A stretch of 64,000 nt of DNA from Isoetes taiwanensis. Lineage: Eukaryota > Streptophyta > Lycopodiopsida > Isoetales > Isoetaceae. The position numbers and the translations under genes were made by a program. Positions 44,340 to 56,395 of this stretch are shown piece after piece. The stretch's first letter is position 1. Each line of letters starts with the position of its first letter. The notes under the pieces were generated by a model that did no database searches, was not told the DNA's origin, and was given only the letters and a program-made list of their open reading frames with translations. The stretch covers positions 27,209,299 to 27,273,298 of the forward strand of contig JAJEKV010000002.1 of assembly GCA_021234155.1 (NCBI GenBank), in the 5' to 3' direction.

Positions 44340-46840
44340 TCATATATATATACAAGTCTTTGTACTATGTAGGGCCTGTACGAGTTAGGGACTGTACAAA
44401 TCCAGCAAAATACAGAGATACATCTCTTAGATTCTATTGGATTCTCAAAGATTCTCTTGAGATTTCCATAAACTCCTTAAGATTCTCTTCAGATTTTTTC
44501 ATTATTCCTTAAGATCTTGAGATCCCAAGATTTCTCTAGATTCTTCAAGTTTCTATGTAGATCCTCCTACGTTCTTCAAGATTCCATCAAGATTCCCCTA
44601 GATTCCCTTATATTATCAAGATTCTATGTAGATTCCCTTGATTCATTTAATTTTGATAAAGATTCACCTAGATTCCCCTATATTATCGAAGATTTTATGA
44701 AGATTCCCTTGGATTCCCCTAAATTCTCAAAGAATTTTCTAAGATTCCCATAGATTCCCATAGACTCTATTGAGATTGCCCTAGATTCCCAAAAATTGTC
44801 TCAAGATTCACCTAGACTCCCCAGGATTCTATGTAGATTCTCTTGGATTCCTTTAGATTCTATGAAGATTCCTTTAATTCTTATGAGATTTCATCAAGAT
44901 TCTTAAAGATTCCTTCATATCATATAAAGATTCTCTTAGATTCCATTAAGATTTCCCTAGATTCTTCTAGATTCTCTTAGATTTCCAAAGATTCTCCGAA
45001 GATTCACATTGACTTCCCAAGATTCTATGTAGATTCTCTTAGATTTCTAAGGTTCTATCAATATTCCCCGGATTCTCACCATAGATTCTCTCGAGATTTC
45101 CAAAGATGCCCCAAGATTCCCATGATTCTATGTAGATTCTCTTGGATTCCCTTGGCTTATATAAAGATTCCTTTAGGTTCTCCATGATTTCATCAAGATT
45201 CCCCTAGATTCCTAAAGATTTTATGAAGATTCCTTTAGATTCCTTTAGATCATAGAAAGAATCCCTGAGGTTCTCCAAGATTCCATGAAGATTCTCCTAG
45301 ATTCTCTCAAGATTCACATAGTTTTCTCAAGATTCTATGTATATTTTTCAAGATTCTCTAAAATTCTATCAAGATTCCCCTAAATTATCAAATATTTCTA
45401 TGAAGATTCTCTAGGTTCCCATAAATTCTTTCGAGACCCCCACATTTCTAAAGATTCCCCATAGTTCTATATAGATTATCTTGAATTCCCTAAGATTCTA
45501 TATAGATTCCTCTAGATTCTCCATGATTTCATCAAGATTCCCAAAGATTTTATGAAGATTCTTTTAGATTCCCCTAGATTCTATGAAAATTCCTTTAGGT
45601 TCTCCATTATTTCATCAAGATTCTCAGGGATTCCCCTCGATTATTAAAGATTTTATGAACATTCCTTTAGATCATATGTAGATTCCCTTATGTTCTCCAA
45701 GATTCTATCAAGATTCCCCTAGAATCTCAAAGATCCCATCAAGATTCCCAAATATTTTCTCAAGATTCACATAAATTCCCCAAGATTCTATGTAGATTCT
45801 CCTAGGTTCTCTAAGATCTTAAGAAGATTCCCTAGATTCTCAAATATTCTATGAAGATTCCCTTCGATATCCTTACATCCTCTCAAAATTCCACTAGATT
45901 CGTAGAGATTGCCCCAAGATTCACCTAGATTTTCCATGATTCTTTGTATAGTCTCTTGATTCCCTTCGATTCTATGAAGATTCCTCTAGTTTCTCAAAGA
46001 TTTCATCGAGATTCCCCTAGATTCCTAAAGATTTTATTGAGATTCCTTTAGATTCCCTTAGATACTATGAAGATTGCGATTCCATCAAGATTCCCATTCC
46101 CATAGAATCTAAAAGATTCCATCGAGATTCCCCTAGATTTTTTAAGATTCTATGTAGGTTCTCTTAGATCCTATCAAGGTTCACCTAGATTCTCAAACAT
46201 TCTATGAAGATTCCCTAGGTTTCCATAAATTCTCTTGAGATTCCCATAGATCCTCAAAGATCGTCCCAAGGTTCACCTAGATTCCCCACAACTCAATGTA
46301 GATTCCCTTAGATCCTATTAAGATTTCCTTGGGTTCTCCAAGATTTCATCAAGATTCCCCTAGATTCTTAAAGATTCCATCGAGATTCCCCTACATTCTG
46401 AACTATTCTCTCAAGAATCATATAGATTCCCCAAGATTCTATCTAGATCCTCCTAGATTCTCTAATTTAAGATGCTATGAAGATTCCCCTAGATTCCCAT
46501 AGATCCTCTTGAGGTTCCCAGAGTCCCTAAGATTCCCTAAATTCCCAAAGACTATTCCAAGTTTCCTCTACATTCCCCAAGTTTTTCTCTTAGCTTCCCT
46601 AAGATATTATGAGGATTACCCTAGATTCCCAAACATTCTCTCAAGAATCCTAAAGATTGTCTTGAGATTCTTTAGATTCCTTAAGTTTATGTTGAGATTC
46701 CTCTAGATTCCTAAAGATCCCATGAAGGTTCCCCTAGATTCCCTTAAATTACCATAGATTTCGTAAAGTTCTAAGATTCTAAGAAGATTCTTAGAATCTG
46801 ATCACGTTGGCTCCAACTGCAAGGGAATGTGCCAAAGCAC
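44340..46840 (+). repeat. AGATTC-repeat element, long copy (I)
   Basis: The head (about 44350-44620, CAAGTCTTTGTACTATG then GGGCCTGTACGAGTTAGG) matches copy III at 52388 almost base for base. Then come about 2.1 kb of short quasi-repeats built on AGATTC every 10-14 bases (AAGATTCCCCTAGATTC, ATTCTATGAAGATTCC). The tail has a near-perfect hairpin GATTCTAAGAA-GA-TTCTTAGAATC (46775-46798) and GATCACGTTGGCTCC. No coding capacity; the frames at 44517-44753 and 46509-46706 are repeat translations. Confidence 0.85.
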
Positions 46841-47365
46841 CAGTCATTTGAAAGCTCTCGACGAGAGGGATCCAATGGCGCAGGCCCCACCTTCATCCGA
46901 CCTCTGTACTGCAAGTTACGTGCCTTTGAATGCGATTAAAAAAAAAAGAAGCTTCTTGTGCATGCATAAATGCTTTGCCACCTCACTAACTTTTTATTAA
47001 TGAGAGTTCCACCTCATCTCTTTAAAAAAACATATATCAATTTAATATAAAAAAGTTAAGGGCTAGGATTTATCCTCACCCTTTGATCTAAAGGTTACAA
47101 TCTGCTGCACCAAATCCACTTTTTGGCACCTTCCTTGCACCTTCCTAAAAAAATTTAAGGGCTAGGATTTCTTCTCCCCTTTTGATCCAATGGCTTGGGG
47201 ATGTGGTGCATGCCCCCATGCATACCCATGCATGCCCCCCATGGAGATCCAATAGCTATATGTTCGCCACCTCACCAATTTTCAAATGAACGGCCTAGAT
47301 CGATTTGAATATATAGATATCTATTTCATGGGGGCATCCAAAGTAATTTTATATATATTATGATA
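46841..47365. repeat. Spacer of the AGATTC family
   Basis: The phrase AAGGGCTAGGATTT(C/A)T occurs twice about 100 bp apart (47057, 47157). 47160-47365 is similar to 52170-52385, upstream of copy III (GGGGGCATCCAAAGTAATTT shared), so the family unit extends left of the head. No gene seen. Confidence 0.6.
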
Positions 47366-48090
47366 TACAAGTCTTTGTACTATGTAGGGCCTGTACGAAG
47401 TTGAATGAACATGTTTTAAAGATTGTAGATAATCCATTGTATGAGCCAATGTCACTAAGATTCGTGAGAGTACGCGTGAGATTCCATCAGATTTTGAAAA
47501 CTATGTTTTTTAGTTTCACTAGATTTTATAAAGATTCGTAAATCTTTTGATATTCCATTGATATTTCATAAAGATGAACATGGTTTTGATAGACTTTCTA
47601 TACACAACGTCTTTGCGAATTGCGAAGGATCCATCTAGATTCCCTTATCATCATATTCCCTAAGATTATATGCAGACTCCCTACATTCTTTAAGATTCCA
47701 ATAGAATCTTCAAGGTTCTCTAGATTCCTTCAAGATTCTTTGAGATTTCATTAAGGCTTCCAAGGTTCTTTGTATATTCCCTTAGATTCCTTATAACTTA
47801 CAAAGATTCTCCTAGATTCTATGTGATTCTCATAGATTCTTCAAGATTCCTTCCAGATTTCTTGAGCTTCTAGCAATCCTCTATCGAATTCCATTAGATT
47901 CCCCTACATTCCCTTCTATTATATTCTAGAAGGTTCCCCTAGATTCCTCAATATTTTATGAAGATATTTGATTCTCCAATATTTCCTTAAGATGCCCCTA
48001 GATCCCTTTAAGACACCTCTGGATTCTCTAAGATTCTACACAAGCTTCCATAGATTTCTTAATATTTCGAGCCTCTCCTATGAAATTTAC
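47366..48090 (+). repeat. AGATTC-repeat element, copy II (decayed)
   Basis: The head CAAGTCTTTGTACTATG and GGGCCTGTACGA is kept (47369-47400). After a unique stretch, about 450 bp of AGATTC/GATTCC quasi-repeats follow (47635-48060). The conserved tail hairpin is not found. Confidence 0.7.
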
Positions 48091-49434
48091 AAATATAATT
48101 TCTTTCTTTTCTGGCCCATAATGGCAATCAGTACACTCTTTATATTTGGTTCTTAAATTGCCACTACATCATTGACTGTTAGATCGTAGCTTCCGGATCT
48201 CTAGATATTTTACATGTCTGGTGTTGTTAACCCGAGGTGTGAAGCCGAGGCACGTGGTAAAGACTAGCCAATCTTTCAAATTCTCTTAAGATACACTCAA
48301 CATTCGAGATTTTGCTAGGGCAACCAAACGTCTGTCGTGATTCTCTTTAGTAGTGTTTCCATAAGATTATATGCAATTGTTGAGAATTCACTCTGGTTTC
48401 CAGCCTTTTACACAGCTAACTCGTAGATTACCATGTTAACTCGTAGATTCGCCTAACTCAAACTCGACATTCATCTACATAACTTGAAAAGAACACAGAT
48501 ATAAGAAGTTTTCATGTAGAATTGCCTACAAAAAGCATGTCTACTCATGCTTGCAATGTACTTAAAGTTGAAAATAATAGAAAGAGTTAGGCTAAAGGGA
48601 ATCAACCTCGAAGCCTCTATATTTTTGCTTATTTTGATACTTTGATGAAGTCTATCCACTAAACATTTTGTTTGCTCGTACATAATTCTTTTTCTATATC
48701 CGAATGCTTCATCATGTCAAGCATCTTACCATTATAAGGGACAAAACAATGCTGACAATGTACCCAGAAATCAATCCTCAAAGGATGACACAATTCTTAT
48801 AGGTCATTCTAGATGTGCAAAAACCAATCCAGTATACAGAAACCAACCCAGTAGAGGATGGTGCAGGTCATTCTAGACACTTGCAAGACTAGAAAAAAGA
48901 GCAAACCACACTAACAAATGGTAACGCCAGTCAAAATTACTACCCTTTGATAGGATGACAAATGCAAAAAAGAAAAGGATAAAGCACAAACAAACCAATT
49001 TGTGGGCTGGATAAAGCACACCCTTCCCTGATTGTTCACTGCTTGAGTTCAGCAATTGCACTAGGCAAGCACAACATACAATCGAACTACTAACATAGAG
49101 ATTGTTGCAAAACAAAACTTGAAAGTCCTGCAATCTAAAACCTAACAGACAGATTAGGGTGCAGCAAAGTTGTTCTTGAATTTATCCCAAGAATATTCTC
49201 CAGTCCCTAAGGTCTGCTAAGAAAAGCAGTTGTGCCTATGGATACTAGCTATAGAAAAATATATTATTTAAAGCCAAAGCTGCATTTAAGATAAGTACAC
49301 TGTCAAGCCAAACACCAGTTCAGACTCTTGCAAATGTGGAATTATGTTTGCCATCAACAGAGTGCCCAACAGAATGATTACAAAAGGGTTGTTTCACCTA
49401 GATCATTAGACAAATGGATTACCATCACCACACC
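48091..49434. other. Intergenic, no gene recognised
   Basis: AT-rich. A minus-strand hydrophobic stretch at 48940-49020 (ILFFFAFVILSKG) vaguely recalls the last membrane helix of ABCG transporters but is too weak to annotate. Confidence 0.4.
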
Positions 49435-49657
49435 GACACCCCTTGAATCCGTTATTAATTTGGAGTTCCATTACCTCTGAACTTTGTTTGCAGTTCACGG
49501 TAATTCCAACTTAAACTTTTAAACCCAGGACCGACTTGAATTTGGAGTTCCCCTTGACACCCCTTGAATCCGTTATTAATTTGGAGTTCCATTACCTCTG
49601 AACTTTGTTTGCAGTTCACGGTAATTCCAACTTAAACTTTTAAACCCAGGACCGACT
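49435..49657 (+). repeat. 121-bp tandem duplication
   Basis: Copies start at 49435 and 49556 (GACACCCCTTGAATCCG...), nearly identical; the second is slightly shorter. Confidence 0.92.
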
Positions 49658-50588
49658 TCGGATTGTGGTAATGGCTGAAGACAAACACAATAGCCTGAGA
49701 TGCTCCTGCATTCCAACCTAACCTATAGGCATCACTTTCACAATAATTTAACAGTGCAATTTATCTGCAATTGATGCGCGGCATAAGCTGCATTACCAGG
49801 ACAGATTGGTTGCCAGGGCAACTTCACAGTGGTCTGCAAATAGGAATTCTCAGTCCAACATTATAAGCGCAATTCTACTACTAAGTTCAAGATTTTAAGG
49901 AATTCTCAGTCAAACATTCAAGTGCGCAATTCTAAAATGTAGCACATAATCATATGTACCTATTCTGCACGCCACGTTTTTACATTAAGACTTCATAGCA
50001 ATGTCTTGCACGCCCTTCGCATAAGCTGTGTTCATAGTTACAATGCTCTAATCTGAGAAAAAGCAAATGCATGAATAACAAAACGTGTAATCTTGTTTAA
50101 AGTTCTCAACATGGACAAAGCAGACCAAATGTATCGGTTTTTAAGAATGCTTGCTGGACCAAATACCACGACAAAACCCTAGGCAAAGCTGTGGCTCTCT
50201 ATTGGACGAATTAAAAAGCTTGAGAGAAAGAACCGCATGCTATACCTTGCTAGCAAGAAGAGAAATGTTATTCTGTTGGCTTCCAAAACTATTGATAAGC
50301 CAGCTTTGCACCACAAGTATGGTGGGAAACATCATACCAAGGAACATTTGTAACATATCATACCTGTCAGCGTACTCAAACAACCTCTAGTATGGCAGAG
50401 AATCTGATTGCTTGATCCGCGGATTCAAACATCTGGGTTATTTACATTCAATATTATCTTAAGCTTGCTCTCTTGATTTCCTCCAGAAATGAATTTGTTT
50501 TTGGGTCGCAAAAATCTAAGCTCTCTTGCTGTCATATAAAATGGGAACGACTTTCAAATCAGAACTTGTACTGTACATAAGAACTTGT
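49658..50588. other. Intergenic, no gene recognised
   Basis: A plus-strand open segment at 50185-50352 (KKLERKNRMLYLASKK...) is basic but matches nothing I know. Two copies of AAGAACTTGTACTGTACATA occur at about 50560-50600. Confidence 0.4.
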
Positions 50589-50589
50589 A

Positions 50590-51089
50590 CTGTACATAGT
50601 AAGTCATAACTACCCATACAAAGGCCTCAAATATAGACACAGGAAGGTTAAGAACAAAGCGTGATAAACTGAAAGACCATGCAAGGAGGAAAAGAAGATT
50701 GCGCTACTTATAGAACACTGGAAGCCAGAAAATTGTCATTGACATTTCAGCGAATCCATTAAACATTACCAGAAGTATAGCAAAGAACAACGCATCCAGA
50801 TAAAGATTCGCATCATCGATATTCTGGTGTAGTTTTGTTTGAAAATAGACAGTCATAGAAACAAACGCCACAAGTATGATCTGGAAACAGAAAGTGATTG
50901 TGAGAAGATCTGGTACATGCCCAACTTGGTTGCAATTTAGAGATGATTGCCAACCTGTGATGCCTTAAAAGCTTTTGGCCAAAAGTGATTATAGTCTGCT
51001 TAGAGATGGCAACGCATCTCACCTCTTGTGAAAAGTCAGCTACTCCCTTCCACTCTGGACACAGAAGTGCAAGCTCCATGAAAGACGTA
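50590..51089 (-). pseudogene. PDR-type ABCG transporter fragment, two exons
   Basis: Minus strand. The first exon (51089-51023), bordered by GTGCAG and GTGAGA splice signals, encodes FMELALLCPEWKGVADFSQE. This is the conserved 'F..CG..CPERKGVADFLQEV' segment at the end of the first nucleotide-binding domain. A 142-bp intron leads to the second exon (from 50880): VAFVSMTVYFQTKLH, ALFFAILLVMFNGFAEMSM, WLPVFYK-stop-RNLLF, LNLPVSIFEAFVWVVMTYYV. This is the first membrane domain of full-size ABCG/PDR exporters. Normally about 80-100 residues separate these parts, so exons are missing. A TAG (50706-50704) replaces the Gln of the VFYKQRD motif. Non-functional relic of a gene whose relatives export lipids, hormones or defence compounds at the plasma membrane. 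Confidence 0.88.
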
Positions 51090-52385
51090 CTGCACGAGAA
51101 ATTGCCTTGTTTGCCTGCCAACACCACGATTTAAGTTTCTAATCTGCTGTGGCTTTATAGACATAAAAGGAAAAGTCTAGGAGATTGTCTGCCTGCCGCT
51201 AGACGAGTTTGGACCACAGTAGCTTCCATACTTTGGAAAAAATCTTGAAAGAAAAGCTCTGTATATGTATGGTAAATTCAACGACTGAGCAAAACTCAAG
51301 GAAAGGCAGCTCCAAAATCGAATTCTGGAAAGACACAGATTTTGCTTTCAGAAACAAAATATCTCTGCCGAACAAAAAGCAGAAGCAAAGGAAAAAAAAA
51401 GAAAAAAAAAATGAAAACCTTGAATGTGACTTACCAGCAGCACTGCGAACTTCTGAAGAAGCAAGTATTCGGATCTGCAGTTCTGCCCAAATCCCAAGTT
51501 TAGAGATCTACATTTGATGCGGACGCTAGATGAACTTAACATCAGTTGCCGCTTGATTAGCGGTGGCCTTCTGCATCAATTTCAGAAGTCTACAGCAGAT
51601 CTATGGATGTAATTCTTAAGTCTTGAGATTTACGGACAGATAGCCTGAGATTGGTGAGGGGAGAGCCACCGGAAATGCATGGCTGAACTCCAAGCTTTGC
51701 CAGATAGAATGCATGGCTGAACTCCTTTGCCAAATTGGATTATAAAACCCGCCACATCAAGGCATGAAAAGTAGAATTTCCAAGAACAATCAAGCTATGG
51801 CAGTGTCGTAGCTAACTCCGTCACAGTCCGGCGGAGTAGATGTCGGAAGGAAAGAGGAAGAAGAGACCCTTACCATGCCAAAGCTATGAAATAAAGGCAC
51901 CGCCACTAAAGCTTCTACAATACGAATTTAGGGGCAAATGTTTATTGCCACCTCATGTCGCATGCTGCAGGCATTAAATGCATACTCACTAAATCTGAGC
52001 CATTTCAAGCATTTTTAGCCACTTTTTTTTATTACACATTTTGCCACGTACTGCAAATAAAATTAAGTTGTCTTTTTCTATGTCTAATTTGTTGACACCA
52101 CATCATCTAATAATAAATGTTGATAAATGTTAATACTATTTGAGAAATGCCTTAAACCTTGCACTATAATCAACGGATAGGATTTTGTCTCCCCCACCAA
52201 TCTAACGGTAATGAGATGGGGCTCATGGCCCATGCATAGCCATGCATGCTTCCCAAAAAGATCCAACAGTCCTAGCTTTGCCACCTCACCATATTTTAAA
52301 CCAACGGCCCAGATTGATTTGAATTATAGATATCTATTTCATGGGGGCATCCAAAGTAATTTTATATATATTATGATATATATAT
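51090..52385. other. Intergenic, no gene recognised
   Basis: Purine-rich tract at 51389-51416. From about 52150 the sequence is the left flank of the AGATTC family, shared with 47160-47365. Donor/acceptor-like signals on the minus strand at 51430 and 51325 bound nothing I can identify. Confidence 0.4.
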
Positions 52386-52387
52386 AT

Positions 52388-52815
52388 ATACAAGTCTTTG
52401 TACTATGTAGGGCCTGTACGAGTTAGGGACTGTACAAATCCAACTATAAGCCAAATACAGAGATATATCTCTTAGATTCTACTAGATTCTCAATGATTCT
52501 CTTGAGATTTCCATAAATTCCTTAAGATTCTCTTCAGATTTTTCAATTATTCCTTAGGACCTCGAGATCCCAAGCTTTCTCTAGATTCTTCAAGTTTCTA
52601 TGTAGATCCTCCTATATTCTTCAAGATTCCCTTAGATTCTCAAAGATTCTCTTGTGATTCCTATAGATTCTCCAAGATTCTCTTGAGATTCTTATAGAAT
52701 CTCAAAGATTCTATGGAAATTCCCCTAGATTCCCATAAATTAGTGTGGAATCCATAAAATTCTAAGATTCCAAGAAGATTCTTAGAATTCGATCACATTG
52801 ACTCCAACTGCGACA
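52388..52815 (+). repeat. AGATTC-repeat element, short copy (III)
   Basis: Same head as copy I (CAAGTCTTTGTACTATG to about 52620) and same tail (TTCTAAGATTCCAAGAAG, ATTCTTAGAATTC, GATCACATTGACTCC). It has only about 120 bp of AGATTC array between them, against about 2.1 kb in copy I. Confidence 0.85.
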
Positions 52816-52970
52816 GGATGATGCCACGTGCAATCATAAATGCAAATCAATTATTTACATACAACCAATAATGGACTAAAGCATCTTTCCCATACATAGT
52901 TCCTGCAAACAGGACGCCATTTACATTTTTTCTAAAAATAGCTGGATCCAAACACTGCAAATGTTCTTAC

Positions 52971-53082
52971 CAATGATGCCAAAAGTATATGCAGAATCTG
53001 GACCTGCTCTTGCTGGAGTAAAGAACTAAATTTCACGGGTATATTCCTTAAGCCCAAGCTTGTAATAATACTTTGTCTTGTA
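52971..53082 (-). pseudogene. Purple acid phosphatase exon, copy 1
   Basis: Minus strand, 112 bp, bounded by TTTGCAG (acceptor) and ATTG/GTAAGA (donor). It encodes YKTKYYYKLGLKEYTREI-stop-FFTPARAG, then PDSAYTFGIIG. This is the segment of plant purple acid phosphatases joining the fibronectin-like N-domain (YYYKIG...FWFRTPP) to the metal-binding catalytic domain (YTFGIIGDLG). The expected Trp of REIWFFTP is a TAG stop (TGG in copy 2). No exon with the metal ligands (GDLSYAD, GNHE, GHVH) is visible nearby. Intact enzymes hydrolyse phosphate esters, often after secretion. Confidence 0.8.
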
Positions 53083-53640
53083 CTGCAAAGAAATTAAGTT
53101 CACATCATATTCACAAGCTTTCAAAGCAAGCTTGGTTGGAGGATACTTAAGAACTCGCATTTTCCAATTTCATTCTATTAGAAACGGAAATGCACACCAA
53201 AAACTACATTCTGACACCAAGTTTTCATTATGCTTATGTTTATGCTTACGCCAATGTGACATTTCACATGCATCACGAGTCTGTGCAAACACTGCAATTG
53301 TTCTTACCAATGATGCCAAAATGGACCTGCTCTTGGTGGAGTAAAGAACCAAATTTCACGGATATATTCCTTAGGCCCAAGCTTGTAACAATACTTTGTC
53401 TTGTACTGCAAAGAAATTAAGTTCACATCATATTCACGAGCTTTCAAAGCAAGTTTGGTTGGAGGATACTTAAGAACTCGCATTTTTCAATATCATTCTA
53501 TAGGCACAGGCAACTAGCAAGAAACAGAAATGCACACCAAAAACTACGTTCTGACACCAAGTTTTCATTACCAAGTTTTCATTATCCTTATGCCAGACAT
53601 CTCACATGCACCAAGTCTTCATTATGCTTATGCCAGACAT
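52990..53640 (+). repeat. ~320-bp tandem duplication carrying the phosphatase exon
   Basis: ACCTGCTCTTG(C/G)TGGAGTAAAG at 53003 and again at 53325, followed by more than 200 bp of close similarity to about 53600. The right copy contains extra small internal repeats of CCAAGTTTTCATTA. Confidence 0.85.
53308..53405 (-). pseudogene. Purple acid phosphatase exon, copy 2
   Basis: Tandem partner of copy 1 with the same splice borders. It encodes YKTKYCYKLGPKEYIREIW then FFTPPRAG. A 14-bp deletion removes the PDSAYT codons and shifts the frame before FGIIG. Copy 1 keeps those 14 bases but has the stop. The two lesions are different, so both arose after duplication. Confidence 0.8.
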
Positions 53641-56325
53641 TTCACATGCGTCACGAGTCTGTGCTTATAAAAGAGCACCAAAAATTGCATTTTGATGTTA
53701 ACTACTCAATATGCTTTGTCTGGTTGATGATTGAACTATGAGCGGTTGTGCCATAAGACTATGCAAAACATACCCCTAGATTTGCACAAGATAGCCCTAA
53801 TATTCCCTAAGATCATTTCTTGGCGTTTTCTTATTGTGAAGGGGCACACGGTAAAACTTGCGTTTGTACTAACACATAAAGAAGATAAATTCTATGGCTT
53901 AAGTATTTCGTACAACATCTGGACATATTATAGTAAACGTTAAACGTCCCTAAACATTTTTAGTGTAGTGGCATTATTCTTTACTACTTGACTCCCCAAT
54001 TCTCACCAAAAAAAATTGGCACCCTCCTTGTAAGTGGCAATGGCAACATGTGCGACATCTAAACCATAAAAGAAAAGATAGATCATAGCCACTTTGTGTC
54101 TTGCATTTGCTCATGGACATGATCGCATGTACTTATTCGTGTGGGACTATTAGATCATTCGCCATAAACGTGTTCCAAATAAGCATTTTGCATTCATCTG
54201 TTGATGAGAAGCACCTCTTGAAATTAAGAGAGCACACCATTTAGGCACACCATTGAACAGAAAAGATCTTCAATCCTGTATTATCCAAAGATGATGTAAC
54301 CAGTCTTTCTTAGTTTAGTGTGAAGGATCATAGCCTACATACATAACAACACTTGACAACTCAATTATTGCTGATACAAAATAGAAGATCAAAATTTAAT
54401 TTTGAACTTAAGCTCTATGCTTTAAAATAATTGTGACTCCTTTAAAAAAAAAATGTCTCTTACTCCATTAAACTGCAAATGAAGGAATCGTGAGTGCTCA
54501 CACTATCTAGTACTATATTTCTATCTATTAGAGTCCTATTGAACGAGAGTATAAAATGCATCAGGTATCACACGTAGGCAGCCTCTTCAATAAATTATAA
54601 TTATTGGACGTGCAAGAGGCACACAAATGACCAAGGGACATAAATCAAAAACATTTCCTGTAAATTTTCGACCGTTCATGGCAAAGGAACTCAAGAAAGA
54701 CCTTACCATTACTCTTGCATCTTCCCAAGCATAAAAGCTCAAAACAGAAATGGAGGTCAACAAACAATGTCAGAGACAGACGCCATATTCTTATCCAAAA
54801 AAGCCTTGATTGGGAAAAAAAGAAAAAGAAAAAAACTGAACAAAGAACCTTGAAGCCATAATTTAACAACGACATGCTGATGTTGAATGGCCAAAAAAGA
54901 ATCTTACCTCTCGGGTCTTTTCATACTTGAACAAAATCTGTCACCAGCCAATTGATGCGTTTGAGTGCATCACAATGGATCACGACAGTATCAACAACAA
55001 CAATTTCCATTTGCTGTTAACATTTGCGAACCTGTAAAAGCCTCATCATTTCTTGAAATTTTGTGGCAGTCCAGTTTTCTCATTTATGCTTATCCAGATG
55101 CCATGGAAGTGGTATGCAATGCAGATCTGTCGGGAGGATTCAAGCAACAAAAAGATGCATCTTTGCCGGAAATTTACCTGCATGAAGGAAAATTGCCATC
55201 GCCAAAGCTTCTGGGCGGACCAGGGCCAACGGAAAGGCTGAAAAGTTTACAAAGTTCTTCCCAAACAGCGCACTCCACAGTCTAAATCAATAGCGAGAAC
55301 ATTGCTCTTAGGCTGCAAAACGAAATCTGTCCTTCAAAAGAAGCTTGAGCACCTGCAGACAGTTAAGTTTAAAAATCGTCTGGAGATTTGCCTTAAATAA
55401 AAACAGCCATTCTTAGATGCCAAGAGAACTTATGGAATACCTGTTAGATCTATTGCTGCAAAATCCCTGCTTGACCGATCGTAGCACACTGACCCCAATT
55501 TTTGGTCCACAGTTGTTTTTTAGTTGTACGGAAGTGTTGTTTTATGCCAAAAACAACACCAAAATGGCCCCAAAAGTCCACGTGGCCTGTTTATCCGGAT
55601 TTGCACAAAGAGACAGTGGTCTCTTGGCAGAAAAATCCACGCGTAGAAAAAATTGACATGGTTTTTGTGAATTTTTGTCAACGTGTACTTTTTTCCTTCA
55701 CTGTTGTTTTTTGGCGGAACCATACGTTGTTTATCTTTAAAATAGCACGTGTAGGTTTTAATTTTACTACACCTGAAAAACTAAATTACAACAGTAGAAA
55801 TAAAACACTACAAAGAAAAAAAACACATAGGAAATAGAAAATTGATGTTTTCAAGTGTTCTTTTTCGCGATGTGGACATGTTGTTTCAAGTGTTGTTTTT
55901 GCAAAATTAAAAAAAAATCACGTATGGCCTTTTTTTAATTTACAAAACCCTACATGTGTTATTGAAATCTAGCTATAGTTTTCCTAAAATAAGGACATAC
56001 GAAAAAATAAAATTATTACACGTAGAAAAAATATGTGTTTCTAATGTGGTTGTTTAACTAATGAGATATTAACACGTGGCATATTTAAAAAAAAAAAAAC
56101 ATTATTCTTGCTAATCAAATATGGACACGTGGCATACTTTTGAAATAAAAAAAGCATTATTATCACACGTAGGAAAAACAAAGTATTGTTTTTAATATGT
56201 CTTCTAACAAATCAAATGTTGACACGTCGCAGACATTAAAAAAAAAATTCCTATAGACCACAATTTAAAAGCTAATATATTATGAACTTTATATTGCTCT
56301 TTTTATTTTAAAAAAGGAAAACCTT
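53641..56325. other. Intergenic, no gene recognised
   Basis: The plus frame 54965-55285 and nearby splice-like signals have no recognisable product. From about 56030 to 56250 a loose unit (CAAATATGGACACGTGGCAT..., A runs, CACACGTAG) recurs three times with strong divergence. Confidence 0.4.
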
Positions 56326-56395
56326 TTTGGGAATCGAACCCAAAAAAGTCCATAAGGCATAATATACAATGTTATCTAGATTCTCATTCACGCAT
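56325..56395 (-). other. tRNA-like relic
   Basis: Minus strand: TTGGGTTCGATTCCCAA (56333-56349) is a perfect T-arm with a consensus B box. The remaining arms are only loosely suggested, with a poor A box. Probably a decayed tRNA or tRNA-derived SINE. Confidence 0.3.

Noticed and set aside
44340-46840. Helitron identity for the AGATTC element
   Set aside because: A tail hairpin exists, but the TC start, CTRR end and A/T insertion site are not consistent between copies.
48940-49020. Last membrane helix of the ABCG gene on the minus strand
   Set aside because: Hydrophobicity and a loose NF.WR ending are too weak without flanking exons.
50185-50352. Basic open segment ending HHKYGGKHHTKEHL
   Set aside because: It looks protein-like but has no ATG in good context, and I cannot assign it to any family.
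54965-55285. 106-codon plus-strand frame as a gene
   Set aside because: No domain, low complexity at the start (Gln run), and no promoter or homologous motif that I can recognise.
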